DNA from: Calliphora vicina
Lineage: Eukaryota > Arthropoda > Insecta > Diptera > Calliphoridae
NCBI RefSeq assembly: GCF_958450345.1
Contig: NC_088781.1
Location: 113,787,431 to 113,851,430, forward strand
Direction: 5' to 3'
DNA length: 64,000 nt
Shown here: in pieces, positions 1 to 9,409 of the stretch
Layout of the letters: every line of letters begins with the position of its first letter
Position numbering within the stretch: position 1 is the first letter of the stretch
Program-made: the position numbers and the translations under genes
Notes under the pieces: model-generated
The model's input: the letters and a program-made list of their open reading frames with translations, nothing else
Database searches by the model: none
What the model was told of the DNA's origin: nothing

Positions 1-136
1 CTGTTTTGGATTGGTCTCACTTCATATGCGGCAAGTTTGCTTATTAACAAACTCAATTATGCGATAAAAAATAAGTTACGCTAATCGATGATGATTTGTC
101 AGTTATATAGAGCTTAAAAAGACACGATTTAATTTA

Positions 137-236
137 TGGGTTCACAAATGAAAAATGTAGAAATTACAAACGATACTACATACTTATATATACACTTACC
201 ACTCAGGGTGAAGGGTATTAAAAATTGTCTTGTTCC
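137..236 (-). repeat. Dispersed repeat B, terminal fragment
   Basis: Read on the minus strand this begins with the TACCCTTCACC hairpin-like end and continues into AAGTGTATATATAAGTATG and a run matching AATTTCTACATTTTTCAT. The same text recurs in minus orientation at 56385-56475. It is only the terminal ~100 bp of the repeat. The 60-codon open frame across it is fortuitous. Confidence 0.7.
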
Positions 237-1102
237 GTCAGTTCAACTGCTTATAAAAGCAATACTTATGAAACATTTTTTTATTCCTACTGTAAAATTA
301 AATTGTTCGAAATGTTAATTTTTATTCAAACTTACTATATAAATAAATAAATATGTATGTATATTCATGTAAGCATATTTTCAATACCAAGGCGGAAATC
401 AGCTAGAACACAACACATAAACTTTGCATTTTTAATGCCGTCTATAAATAGCAACTCGACTCTTTCCTTCCTTTCTGATTTCCATTTCCAAAAAAAAAAC
501 TTTATGTAAAATCCAGATCTCTACCAATAGTGCAAAGTGCAGTGTATTGTTAAAAATCATTAAACAAAATGACAACATGACCTCGACTACTTTGTCAAAT
601 ATCCTGAAAAAATACACATAAAAAACAAAGAGCACATCAAGTGCTACTAAATCGATAACCACCATTGTTAAACTTACTCTGTTTGTATGTACTCGCATAA
701 GGATTCAGTATAAAATTAAAAAAAAAAGAAATCAGCGTCACACACATATTTAACTATGTTAGTTTTTTCATGTTACCAATAACACAGCTATTCTAGATCT
801 TTTTTTAGTGAAGCGCAAACACAACCATATTTGTTCATACTGTATAGGACAAGTGGAAACAAGAAATAAATTCATTGGCAATCAAAAGCGGCTATGTGGC
901 ACCCTTTTCGTAATTTGGACTTAAAATAAATTATTGCTTTAATTTTGCTCTCTACTAAGATGTACTGAAGCATTTGATGATCAGCTATATTTATTTTGAC
1001 AATTGTGAAGGTCTTTATCTTTTAATCTTCGTTCACTGTTTTAAATCTGAATCATCAGGTTTCCAGTATGCACGAAAATCCGATTAAACTGATAAAAGTA
1101 TA
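237..1102. other. AT-rich intergenic DNA, nothing recognised
   Basis: Poly-A/T runs and short fortuitous open frames only. I saw no repeat shared with the rest of the window and no coding motif. Confidence 0.5.
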
Positions 1103-1687
1103 AGGGTACTCATTTAAACGCTTAAGTTTCCCATTTGTTCAATTGTGCAAATTTGCGCGACGTGTTTCATGAACCCACCTTTTCAATTTTGTGCAAGTTT
1201 ATACATTAAATTTCTCTCTATCTGATACAAATGTCAAATAAAAATAAATTCAACAAAAGCCTTAAAAAATAAATTTTCAAATTGTATAAATTTTAATTTT
1301 AAAAATGTTGAATGAAAGTTAAATCTTTGGAACATACGGTGATATACATAGTTTGTAAGATTTTATTTATGTTCTAGCTGTTGGTTAATGCTTTCATATA
1401 CAATGTCATTTAATACAATCATTCTGTTCTAAAGTTACACAATTTTCACATGCTCAAAATTTTTATATTTTTTTTGATTTTTATTTCTTATTAATAAAAG
1501 TAAACAAAAGCAGCTGATTCATCAAATGCACAATAAATTCAAGTTTGCGAGTCTAAATTGTCGCGCAAACTTATCCGAGTTGTGCAAACGAATTTCCATA
1601 CATTTTTTGACAGTTCATTTGCGAGAGTATAAAAATGCACAGATTGCACAGTTTACGAGGCATATAAGCGTTTACATGAGGACCCTT
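1103..1687. mobile_element. MITE-like inverted-repeat element, ~585 bp
   Basis: The left end reads AGGGTACTCATTTAAACGCT. The right end, reverse-complemented, reads AGGGTCCTCATGTAAACGCT. The arms stay recognisably similar further in (GTTCAATTGTGC against GTGCAATCTGTGC, and shared GTTTGCGCGAC-like text). No transposase is present, so it looks like a non-autonomous DNA element. TA/TATA-like bases flank it, but they merge with the ends, so the target duplication and superfamily are uncertain. Confidence 0.55.
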
Positions 1688-1869
1688 TATATTTTTCTTA
1701 TTCCGCGTCTATTTTATAAACGATAACCAACTCAGAACCTCTTGATCCACATCGAATTCAGCAAGACGAAGAAGTCTATTGGCGAAATAGCCATGATAAT
1801 GCGACAGATATCAAGCTTCTGGCAAGCTCATCTAGTACACTGGTGCATATTACTATAAACGCACTTAAT

Positions 1870-2532
1870 TATACCCTACACCACCATAGTGGGGAGGGTA
1901 TTAGTTAGGGAGGTATATTAGTAAAGTATACTGATCGACTTAGAATCACTTTCTGAGTCGATTAAGTGATGTCCGTCCGTCCGTCCGTCTGGTCGGCTGG
2001 CTGGCTGGCTGTCCATGTAAACTTTATGCGCAGAGTACAGGTCGCAATTTTGAAGATATTTCGATCAAATTTGGTACATGTTATTTTTTCTGCCCAAGGA
2101 CCAAGCCTATTGAAACTGGCTGAAATCGGTCCATTATTTCACCTAGCCCCCATAAAAATGTCCTTCCGAAATTGGACTTTATCGGTCATAAATGTGTAAT
2201 TTATAAATTGCGCTCCAAATAAGTTTTATATATACAAAATTCATGTCACCAAATTTTGTTACGATCGGTCTATAATTAGTCATAGCTCCCATATAGACCC
2301 GCTTCCGAAAATCACTTTAACGTGCATAAATCGCTCACAAAATTCAACACAGTAAACTTTCATATAGACATCATAAATCACATGACCTAATTTCGTGGTG
2401 ATCGGTCCATAATTGGAAAATAGCTCAAAAATTTAAATTATTGAAATTTGAAAAGAAAAATGTTTTTGCTCATTTACTTAGTGTAGGGTATTATATGGTC
2501 AGGCTTGACCGACCATACTTTCTTACTTGTTT
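1870..2532 (+). repeat. Dispersed repeat A, full-length copy nested in Tc1
   Basis: It starts with TATACCCTACACCACC, folds back to GGGGAGGGTAT, passes through a (CCGT)n and (GGCT)n stretch near 1970-2010, and ends GTGTAGGGTAT ... CTTACTTGTTT. The same order of blocks is found at 41007-41574, and partial or reverse copies at 28517, 41592, 53206, 55331 and 61225. The start TACCCTACAC and the block GTGTAGGGTA near the end are inverted copies. No coding capacity is seen. Confidence 0.85.
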
Positions 2533-2757
2533 CTTATTCTTGCTGGTTGCTTTAATTATGGGATCAAATGTTCTTGGAGCTATTTTAAGTGGAAGATTCG
2601 TATAAACGCAGACGTGAAATTTGTTTTTAAAGAAGTTACCAAAATTAAATATTATCAATTTTAGTTTTTTTTCAACCAAAGTTACGTTTTTAATAGTAAC
2701 ATCTCAATTTACTGCAACATTTTCTATTTGAATCAATAAATTTCATCACTTTTAAAG

Positions 2758-3663
2758 ATGCCCAAGGGAACTTTTTTGTCCGATCAAGAAAAGATTCGAA
2801 TTAAATTTTTTCCCGACCAAGGATGTTCCAATAGAGAAATTGGACGTAAAATCGATCGTTCGGAAACCTAAAAAGGTAAATACAAAACTAGAAAGAAGAC
2901 AACTTAATCTAATAAAACAAGAAGCAACCCGCAACAATTTGAATTCCACACAAATAAAGAATAAATTGAATCTTCCAGTGACTTCCAAACACGTTGCATA
3001 CATTTTACGAAACGATGAAAACATAAAATGGAAAAAGCCGAAATGTTAAAAAAGCACCATAAAGAAAACCGTCTAAAATTCGCAAGAAAATATATGAAAT
3101 GGACAGATGAGTGGAAAAAAGTAATTTTCTCTGACGAAAATAAATTTAATTTAGACGGTCCTGACTCATACTCATGCTATAGCTCGATTTGAGATCAACC
3201 GATGTTCGGATGTCAAAACGTAATTTCGGTGGTGGCAGTGTTATGGTTTGGGCAGCGTTTTCTGCAGTTGGCAAGTTGAAAATATGTTTTGTTGGAAGAT
3301 GCTCTTCTCTCACTTATGGATGAAAAAATGTATGAAGATTGCATATTCCAACAAGATAATGCTGCAATCCATGTTTCTAAGCAATCGAAATCTTGGTTTA
3401 ATGAACATAGCATTCCTCTGTTGGACTGGCCGGCTTGTAGTCCGGACTTAAACCCGATGGAGAACTTGTGGGGATACATGGCCCGTACAGTTTATGCAAA
3501 TAATGCCCAGAATGAAAGCATAATGACTGTGACAGAGCTGAAACTAAGAATTAAACAAGTCTGGGAGGAAATTGATTCCAATCTGCTTAAAAAATTAGTG
3601 GAATCAATGCCAGACCGTATTTTTGAAACAATCCATAACAAAGGATCATCCACACATTATTAA
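2758..3663 (+). pseudogene. Tc1-family transposase, frameshifted
   Basis: A Tc1 transposase (cut-and-paste at TA) that no longer reads through. An N-terminal helix-turn-helix region starts MPKGTFLSDQEKIRI at 2758 and includes REIGRKIDRS. The frame changes around 2865 and again between 3050 and 3290, with a stop near 3190. The catalytic parts are visible: DENKFNLDG near 3138 (first Asp), FQQDNAAIH near 3348 (second Asp) and WPACSPDLNPMENLWG near 3427 (Glu). The second Asp and the Glu are separated by 34 residues, so this is DD34E as in Tc1. The last 124 codons (3289-3663) are uninterrupted and end at TAA. Without the frameshifts the protein would be about 300 residues, slightly short of the usual 340. 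The family call is secure; activity is excluded by the breaks. Confidence 0.88.
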
Positions 3664-3912
3664 TAATGCTACAGTGGCCCATAAATTAAAGTGATTATAT
3701 AATAAAATACCCTTAAAAATAGCTGTTAATCTCGAAAATTAAGTAAACAAAATAAATAAAGTACAAATGAATTTTTTTTGTAAACAATATTTTAAGTGAA
3801 GTCTTAACTAATTTAATAAACAAATTTGTAGCCCTCTAAATATGTTCATGTTTAATTTTTACAATCTTTTTAAAAAAAGTAGTGTGCGTTTATAGGAATA
3901 TGCACCAGTGTA

Positions 3913-4139
3913 GAGGCAAAGGTGAAATGACATGCAATTGTTTAAGAGGCTGGAATCATCAACCAGTCATCTTAGATCGCAGTCAACCCGAGTGTAAATT
4001 GACTTTAAAAATATCGCTGCGTTTAAATGAATTTTGAAATTGTTCATTATCGGATGTTGTAATGAGAAAGTCCTAGATTTGCTAATATCACGATAGCAAA
4101 TTTCCCTTCGAGGGAAATGGATATTTCATGGGAACATAA
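3913..4139. other. Short spacer, nothing recognised
   Basis: Lies between the Tc1 right end and a non-LTR reverse transcriptase relic. No motif seen. Confidence 0.4.
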
Positions 4140-5075
4140 ATTTCAAATGTTTGTCACGATAGGGGTGATTGTGTCGTTCCATTCACCGTTTTGCCAAAAG
4201 TAAAGTGAGTGGAACGTCTCTCGATTTATAACGAGATTTCTCAGAGATTGCAGTAAACGAGTTTTTATAGATGGAATCTCATCAAAAGTGTTCAAAATTC
4301 AGGGGTACCGCAAAGCTCTATCTTTTGTCCTACTATAGTTGTTATCTTTCTAAACGACCTTCTACATCAAACTTACAACCCTTTATATCATATTGCAGAT
4401 GACAGCAACATTTAATATTTATATTCATTCAATTATAGATCAAGCCTGTCGGAGATTGGGGCAATAAGGAAAAACATGATTGATACGCTTAACCAATATC
4501 TAGTGACAATGTCTGAATGTGTACAATAGAGTCGATTTTAATGCACGCAAAACTCAAACAAACCCACAATAGATCTTGTTAATCCTTCTGTTTTTATGGA
4601 TGGTTTATATATTAAAGAATCAGAAGCTCTAGATGTTCTAGGCATGAGTATTCAGTGTGATGTCCACTAAGAAATACTTCACTCCATCTGATCTACTTAC
4701 TACTTATTTACACATCGTATATCCGACCCAAAATTAAATAAAACTCTCATGTGTGGGCTTGCGCTTTGAAGTCTATTTTGGAGGTCGAAGTTACTTATCG
4801 GTGAAGTTATTTATTGACTCACTGGAACATCGTAGCAATGTGGGTTGTGTTTCACTGTTCTACCGATACTACATTGGTATGAGCTCTGCTGAAATTAGGG
4901 AATAAGCTTCTTCCTTAAGTCTTTCCTGTCACTTTAAATATAAGTAAATTCAAATGAAATGTTCACATTCACTACTTCCTGTATCCTCCTTCCCATAACC
5001 TATCTTCCTAGTTCCAACACAATGCATTCCCTGAGTAGGGGTCATCCCCTGACTGCTGGTCCAAACAAAAAATAC
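4140..5075 (+). pseudogene. Non-LTR retrotransposon reverse transcriptase 3' part, decayed
   Basis: Scattered frames give FYIDGISSKVFK, then a degraded QGSxLSPTL-type block and LNDLLHQTYNPL, followed by a HIADDSNI-like catalytic YADD equivalent near 4397. These blocks follow the palm order of jockey-like reverse transcriptases. The copy at 33186-34300 shares this text closely, including the 3' part with TTCCTGTCA, CTTCCCATAACC and TCATCCCCT, so the two are the same family and end at about the same place. Several stops and frameshifts exclude function. No endonuclease or gag part is present, which fits a 5'-truncated insertion. Confidence 0.7.
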
Positions 5076-5099
5076 AAAGATTCTCTGGCCCAGCTTAGA

Positions 5100-5425
5100 T
5101 ATCGAGTAAATATCGGTAACGGCACATAAAGGTATTCGAGGTTATGAAATGGTTGACGAATGCACAACGATCGGATAGTACTTTAAGGAAAGTCAAATGT
5201 GAAATATTAATGGGTATTTAAAGAAAATTATATCGCAGGTACAAAATAGTCTGGCCCTTTTTGACAAGGAAAAGAAACAAGACTCTCTTTGCTCTTGGCC
5301 GAAACTCTATCAGACTTTTTATAAGCATTACTTACTGGACACTGAACATAATCCACGTAATGACTACAGTATGTCAGTATATGTGCGGCTGGTCGATTTT
5401 ACAAAAGTACATACTAAGATATCAT
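5100..5425 (+). pseudogene. Possible RNase H / C-terminal fragment of a non-LTR retrotransposon
   Basis: One frame reads TAHKGIRGYEMVDECTTIG near 5123-5180, resembling the RNase H end GHxGIxGNExADE of I/R1-type elements. Further on, RKRNKTLFALGRNSIRLFIS and NDYSMS resemble the downstream region before the CCHC-like C-terminus. It is interrupted and short. It follows directly on the 4140-5075 relic, but jockey-like elements usually lack RNase H, so this may come from a second element. Confidence 0.4.
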
Positions 5426-6466
5426 AGTATAGTGAGGCATCTTTTACGATCTGATCTGCCTAAAAAATGTGTAACCGAAGAATCTAGTCTAAATTGCCAT
5501 AAGCACGTAATATTTTCCACAAATTGCACAAGATTTCCAAATTCGACGTTTTTAGGGTGAGATATTTAACAGTATATTTGACATGGGTATTACAATGAGT
5601 GCAAGTCTCTTTAAAGGTACTCGGTAACCGCGAGTAACCCACGTAATCTAGCCTAGTTCTAGGTTGAGAATATTTGGTAATCGTTTCTAATGTTTCTCTT
5701 ACAAACATACTGACTCTTAGTATGCTAAACCCAATATTGACTTCCACATTCACCTAACATAATCTAACATATTGTATGCATTCAAAAATTGTTTGATACT
5801 ATTGAATATTAGTTAAGCTATGTGTTTTTTGATTCAAGTCATATATTTACTTACTCGCGTAAAAATGAAAATAAGACACAATATTGAATATTCTATGCCA
5901 CAATTCGTTGTAGGGTATAAAAAACCGAAACGTAGGCAAAACTTAAAAAAAAAATAAAACCCCAGTACACAGCCTTAAACAAATATGCACATCCACAGTC
6001 AAACAACGGAGAAAACAAAAAAAACTCTACTACTAGTAACGTACGCGTATAAATAAAACATTAAAAGTGGAACAGTAAATTTTAACAAAATGTCATCAAG
6101 GCAATTTAACAAATGTATTTACACATGAACCTACCTACACACAGACACATTTCAACAAGGATACACACATGTATACGTATGGACTTGCATATCCTCGCTA
6201 GCTCGCTCGCTCACTCTCTCACTCACGTACATACATATACAATTACAATCATTTGGGAATATCAGACATACTCTGGTACTATTGTACACAAAGTATTTAC
6301 ATGTGTCCGGTGAGAACTCTCTGCTCTGTTGTTGATGATGACGATGATGGTGCATATGAATTAATTCAATTGTTAAGCAAATGTATGAATGTATGCATTT
6401 ATTAATAAGGCTGGCCCTTAATATAGACTCTTTCGTTTTCCGATGTTTCCTAGGTCTGAAAATTAA
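5426..6466. other. Non-coding stretch with leader-like and microsatellite sequence
   Basis: 5860-6110 is A-rich and leader-like. It has a TATAAATAAA motif at 6049 and a short frame from ATG 6090 (MSSRQFNKCIYT) preceded by AACAAA. 6110-6250 holds ACAC, GCTC and CACTCT microsatellite-like runs. A GGTGAGA donor-like site is at 6309-6315. A host 5' exon is possible but unproven. Confidence 0.3.
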
Positions 6467-6524
6467 ATGGAACGAACAAAAGTATAATTTTTGTTTTGAA
6501 ATTTCAAGTGGGTGTGGTACCTCC

Positions 6525-6559
6525 CATACAAAGTGAATGGTAAAAATTCACTTTGTATG
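6525..6559. other. Perfect 14-bp stem hairpin
   Basis: CATACAAAGTGAAT at 6525-6538 pairs perfectly with ATTCACTTTGTATG at 6546-6559, with a 7-nt loop. It sits in a moderately repeated stretch (similar wording near 8450-8500, GGGCATGGCACCTCC). No role is evident. Confidence 0.6.
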
Positions 6560-6766
6560 AAACTATAATATCTATAGTACTCAAATTTTACATGAGTAAT
6601 TCCACCTTTTGTTTAAATATTTGAGGCAAAATTGGGAGTAGTAGCCACAGATAGCTTGGCATCTCCCATATGATGTTTATTAAACAAAAGCGAATATATA
6701 AGATAGTTGCTATAAGATATAGAGTCCATAAATTTTGCACCAGCAATATTAATATTTTATATAATA

Positions 6767-7600
6767 CTAGCTGAACCCGGTCCGTGTTGCTGGCCCTTAC
6801 AATAATTCTGTTTTATATTGCATCTCGATTTGAATATACAGTGTCGGACAAAAAAAGCACGGACTCCCCCGACCAGACATCGCACTCGAAACACTGAGGC
6901 GGTCATATGACAAAGTTGTAGCAGATATCAATAAGTACAGTGCCATTATATGCCCTTAAACAGAAACGGATGTATTTAAGGCAAATGGGATATTATATTT
7001 ATGAACTCATCTTAAGGATAGGGGATATACGTTTCTTTTTTTTATTTACTCGGGAGCAAACCACATACAAAACATGAATTTTCCAAATGTAAGCCAGCAA
7101 TAGTCAACGATTGGCCTTAAGCTTTGTCGTTGGAAATCTTTGGTATGCGTGAAATCATTACGTCTTCGCATTTTAATGTGCCACCGATGATTGTTGCCTC
7201 AATTACATTTGGTGAACATTTTTTGATGGTCAATCGTGTTCCGTTGCATAATTTTGGCGCGTTTATGTTGCGGAGAAACATTATCTGTGATCCAACCTTC
7301 AATGTTTCAGTAGCATAATTGAGGCTTGTTCTTCATTCATTACTGTGTCAATCGATTTGTATTTCATTGTTTCGCCAGTCAGTTTCAATTAACTCGCTCA
7401 TTGAGCATCAGTTCCCACAGCCAATCTGAATTTTTGTAGTTGGTTGTAGGACTTGTGAATATCTTGTCGACAACGGATTGAACATTCATTTGCATTTGGC
7501 AGAAGTTCGGCGAGAACGAAATCTGATTTGTCGACGTTGTTTAATATGTTAGTTGTACTTTTGGAAATTTTGTTTATCATCGGTTGATAATATAAAAGCA
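6767..7600 (-). mobile_element. Helitron 3' end with helicase remnant
   Basis: On the minus strand the element ends GGGTTCAGCTAG followed by T, the CTAG|T terminus expected of Helitrons. A G/C-rich subterminal stretch (GGGCCAGCAACACGGAC) may be the worn terminal hairpin. The 270 bp before it (ACGGACTCC, TGTCCGACACTGTATATT, the ATACATCCGTTTC block) recurs at 46140-46394 and 47462-47720. Upstream on the minus strand lies a helicase fragment. The 5' part is missing. Confidence 0.85.
7117..7560 (-). pseudogene. Helitron Pif1-like helicase, C-terminal fragment
   Basis: The helicase half of the Helitron rolling-circle RepHel protein. From 7560 downward the frames give NNVDKSDFVLAELLPNANE (the block around DPxTxxISFPPxFC), then YKxIDTVMNEEQA in a second frame. 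From 7302 a 61-codon stretch reads LRNINAPKLCNGTRLTIKK, SPNVIEATIIGG and EDVMISRIPKIS. These match in order the region just before the terminal INKAQGQS motif of Helitron helicases. The INKAQGQS and YVACSRVG parts are lost or scrambled between 7117 and 7030. It has several frameshifts and is non-functional. The larger relic at 47780-49680 has the same blocks, which supports the alignment. Confidence 0.85.
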
Positions 7601-8139
7601 CTTTTATAGTACAATGTTAACAGCGGCCTACTTGTTTTATCGAACGATATGCAAATTTGGTATGTACCGGACATGTTGCACCAAATCATTCGCTTCAGAG
7701 TACACCACTGTGAATTAAAATGTTTAGAATGATGTTAAGCAACGAAATTAAAATTAGCATTGTTTGATCGTTGGGAATGAAAAAAAGCATTTATTTCTCG
7801 AATGAAAAAATAAAAATACTTTTTTGACAATTTTTTTTTTGGACTTTTTTTAACTTTTTTTTATTTGCAAAAGTTTGGCAAAAGTGTCATTAGCGGTATA
7901 GTGTAAAAATTTGATTTTACCACGCCCCTCCGCCCACAGACCGAAAATCAAAAATCTGAAGATTCACTGAAAATTTGATAAAAATCGGTCCAGCCATATC
8001 TCCGGAACCAATATGCCCATTTCGTGCAAACTTCACATAAACCATCTACAGACCATGCCCATGAAATTTTGGTTGAAATCGGTCGACCCGTTTTCGCAGT
8101 TAGTGGTGACATCAAAATGTACACTTCTTTTTAAATATA
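7601..8139. other. Unassigned AT-rich DNA with low-copy repeat text
   Basis: Contains the phrases AAAAATCGGTCCAGCCATAT and GAAATCGGTCGACCCG near 7980-8090. They resemble the ATCGGTCCATA blocks of repeats A and B, but the order is different. No coding motif seen. Confidence 0.4.
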
Positions 8140-8386
8140 CACAGAGAAAACAGATTCGTGATAGCAACCGAATTTGTTGCCAATCGAATGATTCGGTTGC
8201 ACACATAGAATTTTTCAGTTCTAACAACAGAAAGTCAGTTGATAATGAAGAATTTCAGTTGAGGCAACCAAACTTTAGTTGCCTCTTCCAAAATATTGTA
8301 GCCACAACTGTAAAATTCGGTCACTAAGACAGAATCATTCGATTGGCAACAAATTCGGTTGCTATCACGAATCTGTTTTCTCTGTG
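8140..8386. mobile_element. 247-bp MITE, copy 1
   Basis: Long inverted repeats: the left end CACAGAGAAAACAGATTCGT continues through GATAGCAACCGAATTTGTTG, and the right end is its near-perfect reverse complement. TA flanks both sides (8138-8139 and 8387-8388). Copies of the same organisation are at 13241-13487 (also exactly 247 bp) and 51776-52011 (one end clipped). It has no coding capacity, so it is a non-autonomous DNA transposon. Confidence 0.88.
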
Positions 8387-8388
8387 TA

Positions 8389-8870
8389 AGATTCATATCT
8401 CTCTGTATAATTGTAATATGAAACTTTATATGAATTAGTTATTTAAGCCAAAAATGGGCAAATTAGCAATAGTGGGCATGGCACCTCCGACAGATATAAC
8501 AAATTATATATAGAGAGGCTGTAGCAGCTATCAATATGAATATTTAGGACAGAAATGGGCGGACTTCCAACAATGCTAAATAAATCTTAAAATTTGTATA
8601 CATGGAAAAGCCTTCTTATTCTATAATGTTCTATGATGATCTAGCTATGTCCGTCTGTTATATTATTAAATTCTTCGTACGAAATTTTATGAGCATCGGT
8701 CCATAACACTCTGCTACAAAATGACACTTTTTGTCAGAACTTGAAAAACCTCCTAAATTTTTTTTCAAATAAGGTTTTTTGAAGTTTCTTATTTTGTGAG
8801 CATTATAAAAAGCGTTGCCACATTCCTAAAAATGATTTTTATTTTAGAGAAATTTTTTACAAAAAATGTG
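8389..8870. other. Unassigned AT-rich DNA
   Basis: Contains GGGCATGGCACCTCC wording related to 6510-6525 and a CCGTCTG tract near 8648. No gene or element boundary identified. Confidence 0.4.
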
Positions 8871-8874
8871 TAAT

Positions 8875-9126
8875 TTATAATTTAGTATTTAAATAAAAAT
8901 GTATTAAGTATGTTGTGTTGGAAGTTAATGTATTAACTGAAATATTGCTTTTAAGGAAATGGTCGGAGCACACCATTGGCTCTTTTGGCAAATCTTCTTC
9001 GCAAGTTTTACATACATCCAGCCACTGTTGTCGTTTGTTAGGTAATGTAGGGACTTTAAAAAAATTTACATTTGAATTTTTGCAAAAATATTTGGTATTT
9101 TCGCAGTTGGGGAAAATGCAACTCAT
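8875..9126 (-). CDS. THAP-type zinc-finger domain, single exon or fragment
   Basis: An 83-codon ATG-initiated frame beginning MSCIFPNCENTKYF. THAP domains bind DNA with a C-x2-4-C-x35-53-C-x2-H zinc centre. Here Cys3 and Cys8 supply the first pair and C-S-D-H-F (about residues 53-57) the second. FFKVP, the invariant Trp in QQWLDVCK and a Pro after it sit at the expected positions. The usual closing AVPT-type motif is not visible and the frame ends 26 residues after the His, so the domain is either cut by an intron or truncated. THAP domains occur in host regulators and at the N-terminus of P-element transposases. No transposase text follows on either side. I cannot tell which source applies. 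The zinc ligands are all intact, unlike most coding remains nearby. Confidence 0.65.
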   Translation of the reverse strand: MSCIFPNCENTKYFCKNSNVNFFKVPTLPNKRQQWLDVCKTCEEDLPKEPMVCSDHFLKSNISVNTLTSNTTYLIHFYLNTKL

Positions 9127-9409
9127 GTTTGTTAAATCTTAAAATAATGTTCACAAATTAGCTTTGAAATATTTGAAAATGAAAATCTTACCTTTGATCC
9201 CAATTTGATAGTAAATATTTTTTTTAATATTTTTCAAATTAATGAAAATTATGTATTAATTTTTTCACAAACTTCAAAGAATATATGGGAAAATTTTTAA
9301 TTAATATGGTATTACTATTTTAACGAAAACGTCAAAATCCTTAAGCATGTCAGACGTAGAATTTTAAAAAATAAAGAGAGAATGAAACTACCTTCTATTT
9401 TTCTACTAT
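9127..9409. other. AT-rich spacer, nothing recognised
   Basis: No repeat or coding motif seen. Confidence 0.4.

Larger units (their letters stand above)
1838..3910 (+). mobile_element. Tc1-like (DD34E) element with intact TIRs and a nested insertion
   Basis: The left end CACTGGTGCATATTACTATA and the right end, reverse-complemented CACTGGTGCATATTCCTATA, form inverted repeats of about 30 bp continuing into AACGCAC. Both ends are flanked by TA (1836-1837 and 3911-3912), the Tc1/mariner target duplication. The element spans 2.07 kb, but 663 bp of that is a copy of dispersed repeat A (1870-2532) inserted just inside the left inverted repeat, leaving about 1.4 kb, a normal Tc1 size. The transposase frame inside is broken. 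Confidence 0.9.

Noticed and set aside
136..318. 60-codon open frame
   Set aside because: Its first half lies antisense to a copy of dispersed repeat B that recurs at 56385-56475; no motif and no conservation of the frame between the copies.
1966..2199. 77-codon frame with VRPSVWSAGWLAVH
   Set aside because: It is the (CCGT)n/(GGCT)n tract of repeat A read as protein; the equivalent frame at 41141-41494 differs by frame changes.
6110..6250. Regulatory or replication element
   Set aside because: ACAC/CTCG microsatellite-like sequence without further signals.
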